64,000 nt of DNA. Origin: Leptolyngbya sp. NIES-2104. GTDB lineage: Bacteria; Cyanobacteriota; Cyanobacteriia; Leptolyngbyales; Leptolyngbyaceae. The notes under the pieces are model-generated. The model worked only from the letters and a program-made list of their open reading frames with translations. It was not told the origin of the DNA and searched no databases. Positions within the stretch are counted from its first letter, which is position 1; the number at the start of each line of letters is the position of its first letter. Both the position numbers and the translations under genes were made by a program. The stretch spans positions 62,001 through 126,000 of the forward strand of contig NZ_BBWW01000001.1 in the NCBI RefSeq assembly GCF_001485215.1, written 5' to 3'. Below are positions 35,553 to 44,550 of the stretch, piece by piece.

Positions 35553-36122
35553 ATGACCCTTTCTGCACAGCCCAAGATCTGGACAGACGAAGAATTTATG
35601 GCATTGCCCGACAACGGCGATCGCTACGAGCTAGTAAATGGAGAATTAAAAATCGTGGGCAATTCTGGAATGCAGCATGGATACATCGCCCTTATTCTGG
35701 GTGGAATTCTGTTGATTCATGTGCGCGATCGTAAGCTCGGTGTCGCCTGTGATTCCAGCACTGCCTTTAAAATGAAGTCCGGAAATAAGCGATCGCCTGA
35801 TCTCTCCTTCGTTTCAAAAGATCGATTAAAAGGATTAAAAAAACTGCCTAAAGGATTCTTCGATGGAGCGCCAGATTTAGCCGTTGAAGTGATTTCTCCA
35901 AGTAATACATTTGAAGAAATTCATCAGAAGATTGTGGAGTATTTCGAGAGCGGATCTCGGTTAGTTTGGGTGATTAATCCCGATGAAGAATCGGTGGTTG
36001 TGTATCGGGGAACAACGCCCGATCGCTTATTGAAAAAGACCGATTTCTTAGAGGGTGAGGAAGTGATCGATGGGTTTCGGTTAGCGATCGCTGAACTCTT
36101 CACCGAACTCGATTTTGATTAA
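35553..36122 (+). CDS. Uma2 family (DUF820) putative endonuclease
   Basis: A 189-residue PD-(D/E)XK-fold protein. It has the typical start WTDEEFMALPDNGDRYELVN, the motif SPDLSFVSKDRL, and GAPDLAVEVISPSN carrying the E-x-I/V active-site pattern. Uma2 proteins are highly expanded in cyanobacteria; nuclease activity is predicted from fold, and their biological role is unclear. The PCP_red gene ends 14 bases upstream. Confidence 0.88.
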   Translation: MTLSAQPKIWTDEEFMALPDNGDRYELVNGELKIVGNSGMQHGYIALILGGILLIHVRDRKLGVACDSSTAFKMKSGNKRSPDLSFVSKDRLKGLKKLPKGFFDGAPDLAVEVISPSNTFEEIHQKIVEYFESGSRLVWVINPDEESVVVYRGTTPDRLLKKTDFLEGEEVIDGFRLAIAELFTELDFD

Positions 36123-36220
36123 TTCATCTGAAGTAAACCAGATTGGGTGAGTAATGCTTGGCTCCAGTGTTGCGCGATCGCTGCCACCTCCAGCCGTTTT
36201 TTCAGAGGATTAGAATTCGA
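36119..36220 (-). pseudogene. Possible C-terminal gene remnant
   Basis: A 33-codon open run on the minus strand ending in TAA at 36119-36121 reads as protein (NPLKKRLEVAAIAQHWSQAL). In-frame TAA at 36221-36223 closes it upstream and no start codon is seen. It abuts the Uma2 stop. It may be the tail of a lost gene, but the run is short enough to be chance. Confidence 0.3.
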
Positions 36221-36237
36221 TTAAAGTTGCAACATAA

Positions 36238-36894
36238 ATGTCAAACTCTTCTAGTAGAACCAAGCAGAGTAGAGTCTTACTGAAGGTTGAATCCGATGCT
36301 TTGGAAGTAACGATTCCTGCGTTTCGTTCACTGTTCGATGTCATGTCTCCCATCTTTCTCTCTAGTATTCTCGTCTTGATTACCTGTCCGTTTTCTCTAG
36401 TGCTTGCCTTTCTCGTATATTGGGCGAATTGGGAGGATAAATTGAAGATTGTTGGTCTTTCATTCCCATTTTGGTACTTTGGCTGGTTCTCACTTAGAGT
36501 GCTATTTGATTCACTGGCTTCATCTGACGCTAGGCGACTGCGCGACTTCAAGCGGCTGTGTATTAATCAAGAGGAAGTCTACTGGTCTTATGAATCAGAA
36601 GTGATTGGACTGTCTAAGCGGGAAGCATCCAGCCCAAGATCAACGATTTGCAAAATTGAGCTTATGCCCCGTTCAGAATGGATAAAACGACATCCGAACG
36701 GAGATCAAGAACATTGCATCGTTCAGCCAAAACTGGTGATTCGGGCAGACCAGCAAAAATATGAAATTGAAGTCGATGACGAAGGCATCGTATCAAAAGC
36801 GGATCTTGAACAGATAGCAATCGAAATTGGAAAATGGCTAAACCTTCCAGTTACGCGAACATCTTTCTCGAAAGATCAGCACTCGTCTTCATAA
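36238..36894 (+). CDS. Membrane protein of unknown function
   Basis: A 218-residue protein with two close membrane helices (about 38-60, SPIFLSSILVLITCPFSLVL; and 72-92, IVGLSFPFWYFGWFSLRVLF) and a soluble C-terminal half with a PH-like alternation of strands (CIVQPKLVIRADQQKYEIEV). The family is not recognised. It overlaps the convergent 36876-37166 gene by 19 bases. Confidence 0.65.
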   Translation: MSNSSSRTKQSRVLLKVESDALEVTIPAFRSLFDVMSPIFLSSILVLITCPFSLVLAFLVYWANWEDKLKIVGLSFPFWYFGWFSLRVLFDSLASSDARRLRDFKRLCINQEEVYWSYESEVIGLSKREASSPRSTICKIELMPRSEWIKRHPNGDQEHCIVQPKLVIRADQQKYEIEVDDEGIVSKADLEQIAIEIGKWLNLPVTRTSFSKDQHSSS

Positions 36895-37166
36895 ATGCTC
36901 TCTCGACTTATCGCTTCATCCGATAGCGATGGCAATCTAAGTTCACGGTGACTTTCCACCCAATCGGTAAATCGTTGCGCCCATGCTTCTGAGTTTTCTT
37001 GTGAATCAGGTTGAACTGCTTGTAAACCAAACAGAGTCGTGAGCAATGATTCTAAGCGAGGTTTAATCTGTTCTGAAGGTAATCGGATTAGCTTTGATAA
37101 AATTCGCATCATCGCTTCTAGATCCTCTAGGTTCTCGTCAGTTTTCTGCCTTAAATCATTTTTCAA
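36876..37166 (-). CDS. Small hypothetical protein
   Basis: A 96-residue acidic, mostly helical protein (DLEAMMRILSKLIRLPSEQI; AWAQRFTDWVESHRELRLPS). No family recognised. The gene lies upstream of and divergent from clpB, and converges with the membrane protein gene. Coding is supported by protein-like composition only. Confidence 0.5.
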   Translation of the reverse strand: MKNDLRQKTDENLEDLEAMMRILSKLIRLPSEQIKPRLESLLTTLFGLQAVQPDSQENSEAWAQRFTDWVESHRELRLPSLSDEAISRESIYEDEC

Positions 37167-37276
37167 TCATACTCTTCGGCGATTTGGACGGTGAAAGGGC
37201 GGTACTCCGAACGCTCCAAACTCGATCGCTTCTCTACAATGGCTGTATGACGATCGGGATTAGATGAGGGAATGCG

Positions 37277-39901
37277 ATGCAGCCAAATAGTGCAGAAAAA
37301 TTTACCGAAAAAGCCTGGGAAGCGATCGTCCGCACTCCAGAAATCGTGAAGCAGGCACAGCAACAGCAGATCGAGACTGAGCATCTGATGAAAGCGCTCC
37401 TAGAGCAAGATGGCTTGGCGATCAGTATCTTTAATAAGCTGGCTGTTCCAGTCGATCGAGTGCGCGATCGAGCCGATGAATTTATCCGCCGTCAGCCCAA
37501 AGTGTCCGGCAGTGGCACGTCTGTGTATTGGGGACGCAGTGCCGATTCGCTATTGGATCGAGCGGAAGATTATCGCAAACAATTTGAGGATGATTTTATC
37601 TCGATCGAGCATTTGCTCTTAGGATATGCCCAAGATAGTCGCTTTGGGAAAGGCTTACTGGCAGAATTTAGAGTAGATGAAGCAAAACTCAGAAACGCGA
37701 TCGAACAAGTTCGGGGTAATCAAAAAGTGACGGATCAAACTCCTGAAAACAAGTACGAATCTCTAGAGAAATATGGGCGCGATTTGACTCAGTATGCGCG
37801 GGAAGGCAAGCTCGATCCGGTGATCGGTCGAGATGACGAAATTCGCCGCACGATTCAGATTCTCTCGCGTCGGACGAAAAATAATCCGGTGCTGATTGGG
37901 GAACCGGGTGTCGGTAAGACTGCGATCGCGGAAGGATTGGCACAACGAATCCTGAGCGGAGATGTGCCTCAATCGCTCAAAGATCGCAAGTTAATCGCGC
38001 TCGATATGGGTGCGCTGATTGCAGGTGCAAAATATCGGGGTGAATTTGAAGAACGTCTCAAAGCGGTTCTCAAAGAAGTCACCGATTCACGCGGCAACAT
38101 TATTCTATTTATTGACGAAATCCATACCGTGGTCGGTGCGGGTGCAACTCAAGGCGCGATGGATGCGGGTAATTTACTCAAACCGATGTTGGCGCGGGGT
38201 GAATTGCGCTGTATCGGTGCAACTACATTAGATGAGTATCGCAAGTACATCGAAAAAGACGCAGCACTAGAACGGCGATTCCAGCAAGTCTTCGTGGATC
38301 AGCCGACCGTTGAAGATACGATTTCGATTCTGCGTGGACTGAAGGAACGCTATGAAGTTCACCACGGGGTGAAGATTTCCGATTCAGCGTTAGTTGCTGC
38401 GGCAACGCTTTCGACTCGATATATTAGCGATCGCTTTCTTCCAGACAAAGCGATCGATCTTGTAGACGAAGCGGCGGCGAAGTTGAAAATGGAGATCACT
38501 TCTAAGCCTGAAGAGTTGGATGAAGTCGATCGTAAGATTCTTCAGCTTGAAATGGAGCGGCTCTCGTTGCAGAAAGAAAACGATGCGCCATCCCGCGATC
38601 GCTTAGACCGAATCGAGCGAGAACTAGCTGATCTCAAAGAAGATCAATCGAAATTAAATGCTCAATGGCAAGCTGAAAAGGGCGTGATCACTGAGCTTCA
38701 AAAGCTCAAAGAAGAGATTGATCAAGTGAACCTTGAAGTCCAGCAAGCCGAGCGCGATTACGACCTCAACAAAGCGGCTGAACTCAAGTACGGCAAGCTC
38801 AATGAGTTGAATCGCAACCTAGAAGAAACCGAAGCTCGACTCACTCAAACTCAGAAATCAGGTACTTCACTGCTCCGTGAAGAAGTGACTGAATCAGACA
38901 TTGCTGAAATCATTTCTAAGTGGACGGGAATTCCAGTCAGCAAGCTCGTTGAATCTGAAATGCAGAAACTCTTACAGCTTGAAGACATCCTGCATCAACG
39001 AGTGATCGGACAAGACGAAGCCGTGACTGCGGTTGCTGATGCGATACAGCGATCGAGAGCCGGACTGTCTGATCCAAACCGTCCAACTGCCAGCTTTATC
39101 TTCCTCGGTCCCACAGGTGTTGGTAAAACTGAACTTGCGAAAGCTCTCGCGGCTTATCTATTCGACACCGAAGAAGCAATGGTGCGGATCGATATGTCCG
39201 AATACATGGAGAAGCATTCAGTCTCACGCTTGATCGGTGCGCCTCCTGGATATGTGGGCTATGACGAAGGTGGACAGTTAACCGAAGCCGTTCGTCGTCG
39301 TCCATACTCCGTGATTCTGTTCGATGAGATCGAAAAAGCGCATCCTGATGTGTTTAACGTGATGCTGCAAATTCTCGATGATGGTCGCGTTACCGATTCG
39401 CAAGGTCGGACAATAGACTTCAAAAACACAATCATCATCATGACTTCTAACATCGGTTCACAGTACATCTTTGAATACGGTGGAGACGACAATCGCCATG
39501 AAGAAATGCGATCGCGGGTAATGGATGCAATGCGATCGAGCTTCCGTCCTGAGTTCTTGAACCGGATTGATGAAATCATCATCTTCCACAGTCTGCAAAA
39601 ATCGCAACTGCGCGAAATCGTCAAGATTCAAACCCTACGATTAGAGCAGCGATTGAGCGAACGTAAGATGTCACTGAAGCTATCCGATGCGGCGTTAGAT
39701 TTCTTATCTGAAGTGGGCTTTGATCCGGTGTACGGAGCGCGTCCATTGAAGCGGGCGATTCAGCGGGAATTAGAAACTGCGATCGCGAAAGAGATCCTAC
39801 GCGGCAACTATACCGAAGGCGATACGATCTTTGTCGATGTCGGTGAAACCGAGCGTTTAGAGTTCAAACGCTTACCATCTGAAGTTTTGACGACACAATA
39901 A
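37277..39901 (+). CDS. clpB: ClpB disaggregase
   Basis: An 874-residue Hsp100 chaperone that, with DnaK, pulls proteins out of aggregates. N-terminal Clp repeats (1-145), first AAA domain with Walker A GEPGVGKT (about 208-215), coiled-coil M domain (about 400-525), and second AAA domain with Walker A GPTGVGKT (about 610-617), then the small C-terminal domain with [15 protein letters not shown] domain marks ClpB rather than ClpC. Cyanobacteria often have two clpB genes; which one this is cannot be told. No CIRCE element was found upstream. Confidence 0.96.
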   Translation: MQPNSAEKFTEKAWEAIVRTPEIVKQAQQQQIETEHLMKALLEQDGLAISIFNKLAVPVDRVRDRADEFIRRQPKVSGSGTSVYWGRSADSLLDRAEDYRKQFEDDFISIEHLLLGYAQDSRFGKGLLAEFRVDEAKLRNAIEQVRGNQKVTDQTPENKYESLEKYGRDLTQYAREGKLDPVIGRDDEIRRTIQILSRRTKNNPVLIGEPGVGKTAIAEGLAQRILSGDVPQSLKDRKLIALDMGALIAGAKYRGEFEERLKAVLKEVTDSRGNIILFIDEIHTVVGAGATQGAMDAGNLLKPMLARGELRCIGATTLDEYRKYIEKDAALERRFQQVFVDQPTVEDTISILRGLKERYEVHHGVKISDSALVAAATLSTRYISDRFLPDKAIDLVDEAAAKLKMEITSKPEELDEVDRKILQLEMERLSLQKENDAPSRDRLDRIERELADLKEDQSKLNAQWQAEKGVITELQKLKEEIDQVNLEVQQAERDYDLNKAAELKYGKLNELNRNLEETEARLTQTQKSGTSLLREEVTESDIAEIISKWTGIPVSKLVESEMQKLLQLEDILHQRVIGQDEAVTAVADAIQRSRAGLSDPNRPTASFIFLGPTGVGKTELAKALAAYLFDTEEAMVRIDMSEYMEKHSVSRLIGAPPGYVGYDEGGQLTEAVRRRPYSVILFDEIEKAHPDVFNVMLQILDDGRVTDSQGRTIDFKNTIIIMTSNIGSQYIFEYGGDDNRHEEMRSRVMDAMRSSFRPEFLNRIDEIIIFHSLQKSQLREIVKIQTLRLEQRLSERKMSLKLSDAALDFLSEVGFDPVYGARPLKRAIQRELETAIAKEILRGNYTEGDTIFVDVGETERLEFKRLPSEVLTTQ

Positions 39902-39927
39902 GCTCCGAGTTGTAGAGTATTCTAATC

Positions 39928-39953
39928 AGGGTGAGAGCTTTCTCGCCCTTTTT
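39928..39953 (+). terminator. Rho-independent terminator after clpB
   Basis: Stem AGGGTGAGA (39928-39936) / TCTCGCCCT (39941-39949) with loop GCTT and one G-U pair, then TTTT. It is 27 bases after the clpB stop. Confidence 0.85.
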
Positions 39954-39973
39954 CATATTCAGGGAATAGAAGG

Positions 39974-40393
39974 ATGTCTGCTCGCGATCGCTATCATGAT
40001 GCCGTGAAGAATGCACTTTTGAAAGAGCAATGGACAATCACGCATGATCCACTCAGATTAAAGTTTGAAGACGAGGACGAAATCAGGATTGATTTAGGTG
40101 CAGAACATCTCCTCGCCGCAGAGAAGGGAACTCAAAAAATCGCTGTTGAAATCAAAAGCTTTTTGAGTGAATCAGCCCTGTTTGACTATCACGCTGCGTT
40201 GGGACAGTTTTTGAATTACCGATTAGTCTTGGAAGCTTTGGAACCTGATCGTGTACTTTACCTTGCAGTTCCCCAAATTGCGTATGAGACATTTTTCCAA
40301 CGTTCGATCGCAATCGCTTCTGTTCAAAAGTATGCCGTTAAACTATTGGTATATGATGCAGTGGCAGGAGTAATTGTGAGATGGAGCGACTAG
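39974..40393 (+). CDS. XisH family protein
   Basis: A 139-residue protein of the XisH family, first found near the fdxN-element excision gene xisF in Anabaena. It has an endonuclease-like PD-(D/E)XK core: IRIDLGAEHLLAAEKGTQK supplies Asp and AVEIKSF the E-x-K. Pairs of xisH and xisI are frequent in cyanobacterial genomes, far more than excised elements, so another role (toxin-antitoxin-like or defence) is plausible. The stop overlaps the xisI start by 13 bases. Confidence 0.9.
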   Translation: MSARDRYHDAVKNALLKEQWTITHDPLRLKFEDEDEIRIDLGAEHLLAAEKGTQKIAVEIKSFLSESALFDYHAALGQFLNYRLVLEALEPDRVLYLAVPQIAYETFFQRSIAIASVQKYAVKLLVYDAVAGVIVRWSD

Positions 40394-40710
40394 AACAATA
40401 TCGACAAGTCATCCGATCGCTGCTCGAAAGTTACGTGACGGAAGCAGACGCTCAATTAGAGACTCAGGTGATTTGCGATCGCGAACATGATCATTATCAG
40501 TTAGTCAGTTTGGGCTGGCAAGGACAGCGGCGGTTTTATAGCTGTTTGATGCACTTGGATATCAAGGATGGAAAGGTGTGGATTCAGCGCAATCAGACTG
40601 ATCGATTGATCGCTCAAGAACTGGTAGAAATGGGAGTGGCGAGGGAAGATATTGTGTTGGGGCTACAACCTGCTTATGCCCGACCTGATACGGGTTATGG
40701 TGTGGCTTAG
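40381..40710 (+). CDS. XisI family protein
   Basis: A 109-residue partner of XisH, with the typical pattern DREHDHYQLVSLGWQGQRR, HLDIKDGKVWIQRNQTD and ELVEMGVAREDIVLG. It overlaps xisH by 13 bases, which implies coupled translation. No recombinase gene is nearby, so this pair is unlikely to serve excision of an element within this window. Confidence 0.9.
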   Translation: MERLEQYRQVIRSLLESYVTEADAQLETQVICDREHDHYQLVSLGWQGQRRFYSCLMHLDIKDGKVWIQRNQTDRLIAQELVEMGVAREDIVLGLQPAYARPDTGYGVA

Positions 40711-40737
40711 AAATAATGTCCTAATTCCAGAGAGCTT

Positions 40738-40976
40738 ATGAACCCAACGCTGACGACACAACACTTATCATCAGAATCGGCTCAACGAGTTTTAGAAGAC
40801 GCGCCAGATTGTGTGAAAGCTGCTCTGATGCAAAAAGCGGGTGAACTGGATTGCTCGATCGAACAAGTGGTCGAAATGGCGGGCAGCTTTGCTGTGCCGA
40901 AGGCAACGCTTCTTTCTTAGATGCAGAGGCATTCAGTTTTGAGGATTGTTTGTTGGTTGAGCGATCGCAATCGTAA
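40738..40976 (+). pseudogene. Small gene with a frameshift near its 3' end
   Basis: From ATG 40738 the frame runs 60 codons to TAG at 40918-40920 (VVEMAGSFAVPKATLLS). In the shifted frame the DNA continues as ASFLDAEAFSFEDC to TAA at 40974-40976. The FLDxxAxSFxDC ending is typical of small cyanobacterial proteins, so one or two bases seem to have been lost or gained around 40875-40905. A sequencing error is the other explanation. Confidence 0.55.
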
Positions 40977-40984
40977 CTTGCTAT

Positions 40985-41584
40985 ATGAATTATCAGTTGG
41001 AGAGATGGGAAAAGCTGCTCAGGCAAATCGAAATTCGCTTCGAGAGAACAGATAAATTTACTACAGTAACTGCAAGCGATTTAGAACAATTTGAATCGGA
41101 AATGCAGATCAAATTGCCTGTTGGATACAAAGAGTTTTGTCAGATGTTCGGAAATGGATGCTTTGGAGAAAGCTTTGTGTGTATCGATTGCCCCAGCTTG
41201 CAATACCTTAGAATTCAGTCTATTTCAAATTCAGAAATTATTGAGGCAGCCAAATCTTTATTTCGTTTAAATCCAGACTATGATCCTACGGTTCAGGAGC
41301 TACTTGGTAATGCTTATGTATTTGGGCTTGGTGTATCAGGAACAATATTTATCTTTGATCTAAGGACTTACGATCAAACTGATGAGCAGTATGATGTCTA
41401 TGCGATCGACGACGATGGTCACGCTTACAAAGTCGATCGAGACTTCTATAGTTTTATCGAAAACTTCTGTCTTGGCACAGCTCTAGAAAACTTTCAACAG
41501 CTTTTTAGAATAATGACCTATGAAATGGAATATCCTGTGAATCGGTTTACTGCAATTCCAGGTATCCAGGAGCCATCTGATTAG
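40985..41584 (+). CDS. SMI1/KNR4 (SUKH) family protein
   Basis: A 199-residue SUKH-domain protein. Core: ASDLEQFESEMQIKLPVGYK, EFCQMFGNGCFG, and a later AYVFGLGVSGTIFIFDL strand pair. In bacteria SUKH proteins are mostly immunity proteins against polymorphic nuclease toxins. No matching toxin gene is seen in the window, so this is an orphan. It starts 8 bases after the frameshifted gene. Confidence 0.85.
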   Translation: MNYQLERWEKLLRQIEIRFERTDKFTTVTASDLEQFESEMQIKLPVGYKEFCQMFGNGCFGESFVCIDCPSLQYLRIQSISNSEIIEAAKSLFRLNPDYDPTVQELLGNAYVFGLGVSGTIFIFDLRTYDQTDEQYDVYAIDDDGHAYKVDRDFYSFIENFCLGTALENFQQLFRIMTYEMEYPVNRFTAIPGIQEPSD

Positions 41585-41744
41585 ATTCTTCAGCATCTTC
41601 AATTCCGTCCCACATCTGAGAAAGCGGGAGAGTGTGCCTTGTTCTAACTTGATGTAGTGCTTTTGTCAGGCTTGCTTTGATTGCCTCGACAGTTGGATCA
41701 TCTGGATTGAAATCACTCTCTGCTTCTGAAGCAAAAATACTCAT
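41547..41744 (-). CDS. Small antitoxin-like protein, orphan
   Basis: A 65-residue protein with DDPTVEAIKASLTKALHQVR and LPLSQMWDGIEDAE. This wording recurs in short cyanobacterial proteins next to RelE-type toxins, from memory. No toxin is adjacent here. It overlaps the SUKH gene tail-to-tail by 38 bases, and 25 bases separate it from the 41770 gene on the same strand. Confidence 0.5.
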   Translation of the reverse strand: MSIFASEAESDFNPDDPTVEAIKASLTKALHQVRTRHTLPLSQMWDGIEDAEESNQMAPGYLELQ

Positions 41745-41769
41745 AATCGTAAATTCTTATCTATCTTTT

Positions 41770-41943
41770 TCACTCTAACTCAAACACAAGCTCAAATCGT
41801 TCACTTGGAAACAAGCGGCGATACATCTGCAAACTCGCTTCGGCTTCCGATCGCATTTGATACCGCCCGATCGTACTCCATCGGTGCAGTGCAGAATTTA
41901 GCCGCACGATCGACCAAGGCTTCAACCACCTTTGATACGTCAT
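41770..41943 (-). CDS. Small conserved protein
   Basis: A 57-residue protein starting MTYQRWLKPWSIVRLNSALH, with RYQMRSEAEASLQMYRRLFP. Similar short proteins with a W-x-I-V-R start and an RSxADAxLQ-x-x-RRL-x-P pattern occur in cyanobacteria as a family of unknown function. ATG 41943 is chosen over a longer frame that lacks this similarity. Confidence 0.55.
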   Translation of the reverse strand: MTYQRWLKPWSIVRLNSALHRWSTIGRYQMRSEAEASLQMYRRLFPSERFELVFELE

Positions 41944-42039
41944 AGTGAAGCTGTCTCTTTTGTGAATTGCAAAGGAACCAGAGCCAGCGCGGGAACTTGC
42001 CAAGGTTAGTGCGCTGGCTTTTGCATGATTATTGCACAG

Positions 42040-42069
42040 TTTTGACACTTATAAAGTACATTTTGACAC
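42040..42069 (+). promoter_or_regulatory. Possible operator of the XRE regulator gene
   Basis: Two exact copies of TTTTGACAC at 42040-42048 and 42061-42069, 21 bases apart (two helical turns), precede the XRE gene. Each contains TTGACA, the -35 consensus. They could be a repressor site for autoregulation, or overlapping promoters. Confidence 0.45.
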
Positions 42070-42114
42070 CGATTAAATATCTTCAAATTGCTCAAGGTCG
42101 CGTAGCATTGAGCA

Positions 42115-42366
42115 GTGGAAAAGAAACAGGCAAACAGTATCAAATGGCGCTTTGGGAAAGCGATTCGGCGGAGACGCAGAGAACTTGATCTCACGCAAGA
42201 ACAATTAGCTGAACGCGCAGAACTTCATCGATCGTATTTAGCCACGATCGAGACTGGCGATCGCAATCCGTCACTAGAAAACATTGAGAAATTAGCGAAA
42301 GCGTTGGATATCTCGATCGCTGATTTTTTCGCTCAGTACAACATCGAATCATCAGATGAGGCGTAA
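42115..42366 (+). CDS. XRE-family HTH transcriptional regulator
   Basis: An 83-residue single-domain repressor. The helix-turn-helix is RRRRELDLTQEQLAERAELH, then RSYLATIETGDRNPSLENIE (about 18-60), as in Cro/C1-type and restriction-control C proteins. Start is GTG 42115. No restriction or toxin gene follows directly, so its target is likely its own promoter or neighbours. Confidence 0.85.
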   Translation: MEKKQANSIKWRFGKAIRRRRRELDLTQEQLAERAELHRSYLATIETGDRNPSLENIEKLAKALDISIADFFAQYNIESSDEA

Positions 42367-42451
42367 TCAATTGCACCTAAAATTTCTTGTATAGTTGAAA
42401 ACATCGCTACACAATTAAGGCTTAGCGTCTTAACCCCATTCTTCTGCCGTT

Positions 42452-43183
42452 ATGTCAACTCCAAAATCCGATCGCTCTAGACTCATCATCGCGGCAATTG
42501 CAGGCGGCGGATTGCTCACGATCGCGATCGCAACAATGGCTGTTCTCAATCGCGCTCCTGCTCCGACTCCAATTGCTGAGTCTCCCAGTCCCAGCATTAC
42601 TCCCAGTCCATCCGCTCAAGCCAGTCCACAAAACGTTCCAACTCCAGTTGAAACTCTCACACCGCGTCCCTCTCCCAGTCCTCCCATTGCTTCTCCTGCG
42701 CCCACTCCTTCTGAACCTTCAGTTTCTTATCCGGTCATCTTAGAAGGCATTGCAGGCGGACAAATCAGAGTGTATTCGCAGCCAAATACGCGATCGAACT
42801 CACCGCACTATGGAGTGACAGGCGATCGGGTGACAGTAACACGAGAAATGGAAGGAACCGATGGCGCACTTTGGTTATATGTCCGGTTTCCGTCGGGTGC
42901 AGCAGGTTGGGTGCAAGAAGAACAAACGCGAGAACTCAATCAGCCGCCTCAAACCTCAGAATTTCCGCGATCAGCTCAAATCACTGGTCAAACTCCAGGT
43001 AGTCGCGTTAATCTGCGATCGGCTCCTTCAACGGGTGCTGATTCTGCTAATTATGGCTTGGTCGGCGATCGAGTTGTGGCACTGCAACAGGCACGCGGTG
43101 ATGACGGCAAACTCTGGTATTTTGTCGAATTTCCATCGAAAGCAACGGGCTGGGTGCGAGAAGATTTTATCGATCTGCGCTAA
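42452..43183 (+). CDS. Membrane-anchored protein with two bacterial SH3 domains
   Basis: A 243-residue protein: one N-terminal membrane segment (about 11-32, LIIAAIAGGGLLTIAIATMA), a Pro/Ser-rich linker (to about 90), then two SH3b domains (about 97-165 and 172-243) with repeated VN/IRVYSQPNTRSNSPHYG-GDRVTV and RVNLRSAPSTGADSANYG patterns. SH3b domains usually bind peptidoglycan or peptides in the periplasm. No hydrolase domain is present. Confidence 0.82.
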   Translation: MSTPKSDRSRLIIAAIAGGGLLTIAIATMAVLNRAPAPTPIAESPSPSITPSPSAQASPQNVPTPVETLTPRPSPSPPIASPAPTPSEPSVSYPVILEGIAGGQIRVYSQPNTRSNSPHYGVTGDRVTVTREMEGTDGALWLYVRFPSGAAGWVQEEQTRELNQPPQTSEFPRSAQITGQTPGSRVNLRSAPSTGADSANYGLVGDRVVALQQARGDDGKLWYFVEFPSKATGWVREDFIDLR

Positions 43184-43213
43184 GGAACGTGAATTAAATC
43201 AGCCCAACGAATT

Positions 43214-43864
43214 CTATTCTCCCCGGTCTTCACGTCTCCACCGTGTCAAGGCTTGACTGATTGCGGCTTTTACCTGTTCTGCAACGTGCAATTCGCTGCC
43301 ACTGCCATCGATCCGAACAATTCGATCGCACTGCTCCTCCGCTAATTTCGCAAATCCCATTCTGACCCGCTGATGAAACTCGATGCTGGCTTGTTCGATG
43401 CGATCGCGGTTTCCCCGCTGCTTCATCCGCTCGAATCCAAGCTCGACCTCGATATCCAGCCAAATCGTTAAATCACTCTGTAAGCCTCCAGTTGCGACTT
43501 GATTGAGTTGGTCGATCAATTGCAAATCGAGTCCGCGCCCGTAGCCTTGATACGCGATCGTTGAATTGGTGTAGCGATCGCATAATATCAACGCTCCCCG
43601 CTCTAAATTGGGGCGAAGAAACTGTTCGACGTGTTGAGCGCGATCGGCGGCATACAGAAGTAATTCAGTTCGATCGTGAATCGGCTCTTCGTCAGTGTGT
43701 AAAAGAAGCTGACGAATTCCTCCTCCTAATGGCGTTCCGCCGGGTTCGCGAGTTGGGATCACGTCTGCTTGCTGGATTGTTGTCAGCCAGTGCCGCGATC
43801 GTTCAAGCTGCGTCGTCTTGCCACAGCCTTCAATTCCCTCAAAGACAATTAATTTACCGTCCAT
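43214..43864 (-). CDS. tmk: Thymidylate kinase
   Basis: Phosphorylates dTMP to dTDP. P-loop FEGIEGCGKTTQ (about 8-19), DR-Y motif CDRYTNSTIAYQGYGRG (about 97) and lid region MKQRGNRDRIE. Length of 216 is usual. It is convergent with the SH3 gene; about 290 bases to the next gene on the other side hold no recognised feature. Confidence 0.96.
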   Translation of the reverse strand: MDGKLIVFEGIEGCGKTTQLERSRHWLTTIQQADVIPTREPGGTPLGGGIRQLLLHTDEEPIHDRTELLLYAADRAQHVEQFLRPNLERGALILCDRYTNSTIAYQGYGRGLDLQLIDQLNQVATGGLQSDLTIWLDIEVELGFERMKQRGNRDRIEQASIEFHQRVRMGFAKLAEEQCDRIVRIDGSGSELHVAEQVKAAISQALTRWRREDRGE

Positions 43865-44150
43865 TCGTTTTTTGCCAAGTTCGCCCTGACCCTATAGAGT
43901 ATTTCAAATCAGGGAATTTTTATTCGATCTCCGCGAAATAGATCACTTTCGGGGTTATCCGCTATAAATGGGCTAGGGCAAAATGCCCCCCAAAGCATCA
44001 TACGCTGATGTAGACTATGCAATCGATCGCCTGTAACCGTCTGGAAACCAGATTAAGATTTACGGGCACTCACCTAGACCAAGGTATCGTTTTAGCGTAG
44101 GTTGGAAAGGAAGGAAGTGAGACTCACTTGTCACAAGATTGGGGTTTGCT

Positions 44151-44498
44151 ATGGCTCGTTACACCTGTCTATTCACTGTTGGAGTCCCATTGCAGAATCT
44201 CCAGCCGCTGTTGAATCAGACGCTGAAATCCTGCAACCTGGATGTCATTTACGCGACTGAAGATTATATGATGGCGCGAGAAATCCCAGGCAACGTGGCA
44301 TTTCCAAAACTGGTTACGGTTGAGGTGCTGATTGATAAAACAACAGCCACCGAAAAGGAAACAAAAATGAATTTCGTGATTAAGAACGAGGAGTTACCCC
44401 TTCAAGTCGATAATCACTGCCGCAAAATGTACAATCTCGTGAATCAAGCGATTAGCGAGAATCAAGGCTGGAATCTCATAGAAACCGTAACGGGCTAG
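44151..44498 (+). CDS. Conserved cyanobacterial protein of unknown function
   Basis: A 115-residue soluble protein starting MARYTCLFTVGVPLQNLQPL, with DVIYATEDYMMAREIPGNV. It has alternating strands and helices without membrane segments or catalytic motifs. Its wording matches a conserved cyanobacterial family I know only as hypothetical. ATG 44151 is used; the frame extends 12 bases upstream. It is followed by a strong terminator. Confidence 0.75.
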   Translation: MARYTCLFTVGVPLQNLQPLLNQTLKSCNLDVIYATEDYMMAREIPGNVAFPKLVTVEVLIDKTTATEKETKMNFVIKNEELPLQVDNHCRKMYNLVNQAISENQGWNLIETVTG

Positions 44499-44516
44499 AG
44501 GTTTTTTAGGATGACG

Positions 44517-44550
44517 AAAACTCCGATCGCACTGCGATCGGAGTTTTTTT
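44517..44550. terminator. Strong bidirectional terminator built on HIP1 sequence
   Basis: A 14-bp perfect stem: AAAACTCCGATCGC (44517-44530), loop ACT, GCGATCGGAGTTTT (44534-44547), with T runs on both sides. It lies between convergent genes and can end both transcripts. Confidence 0.9.

Noticed and set aside
37167-37276. Heat-shock CIRCE operator before clpB
   Set aside because: The expected TTAGCACTC-N9-GAGTGCTAA palindrome is absent; only a possible TACAAT -10 box is seen.
39974-40710. Excision element bounded by XisH/XisI
   Set aside because: No recombinase gene, no matching direct repeats and no interrupted gene nearby; XisHI pairs are common without elements.
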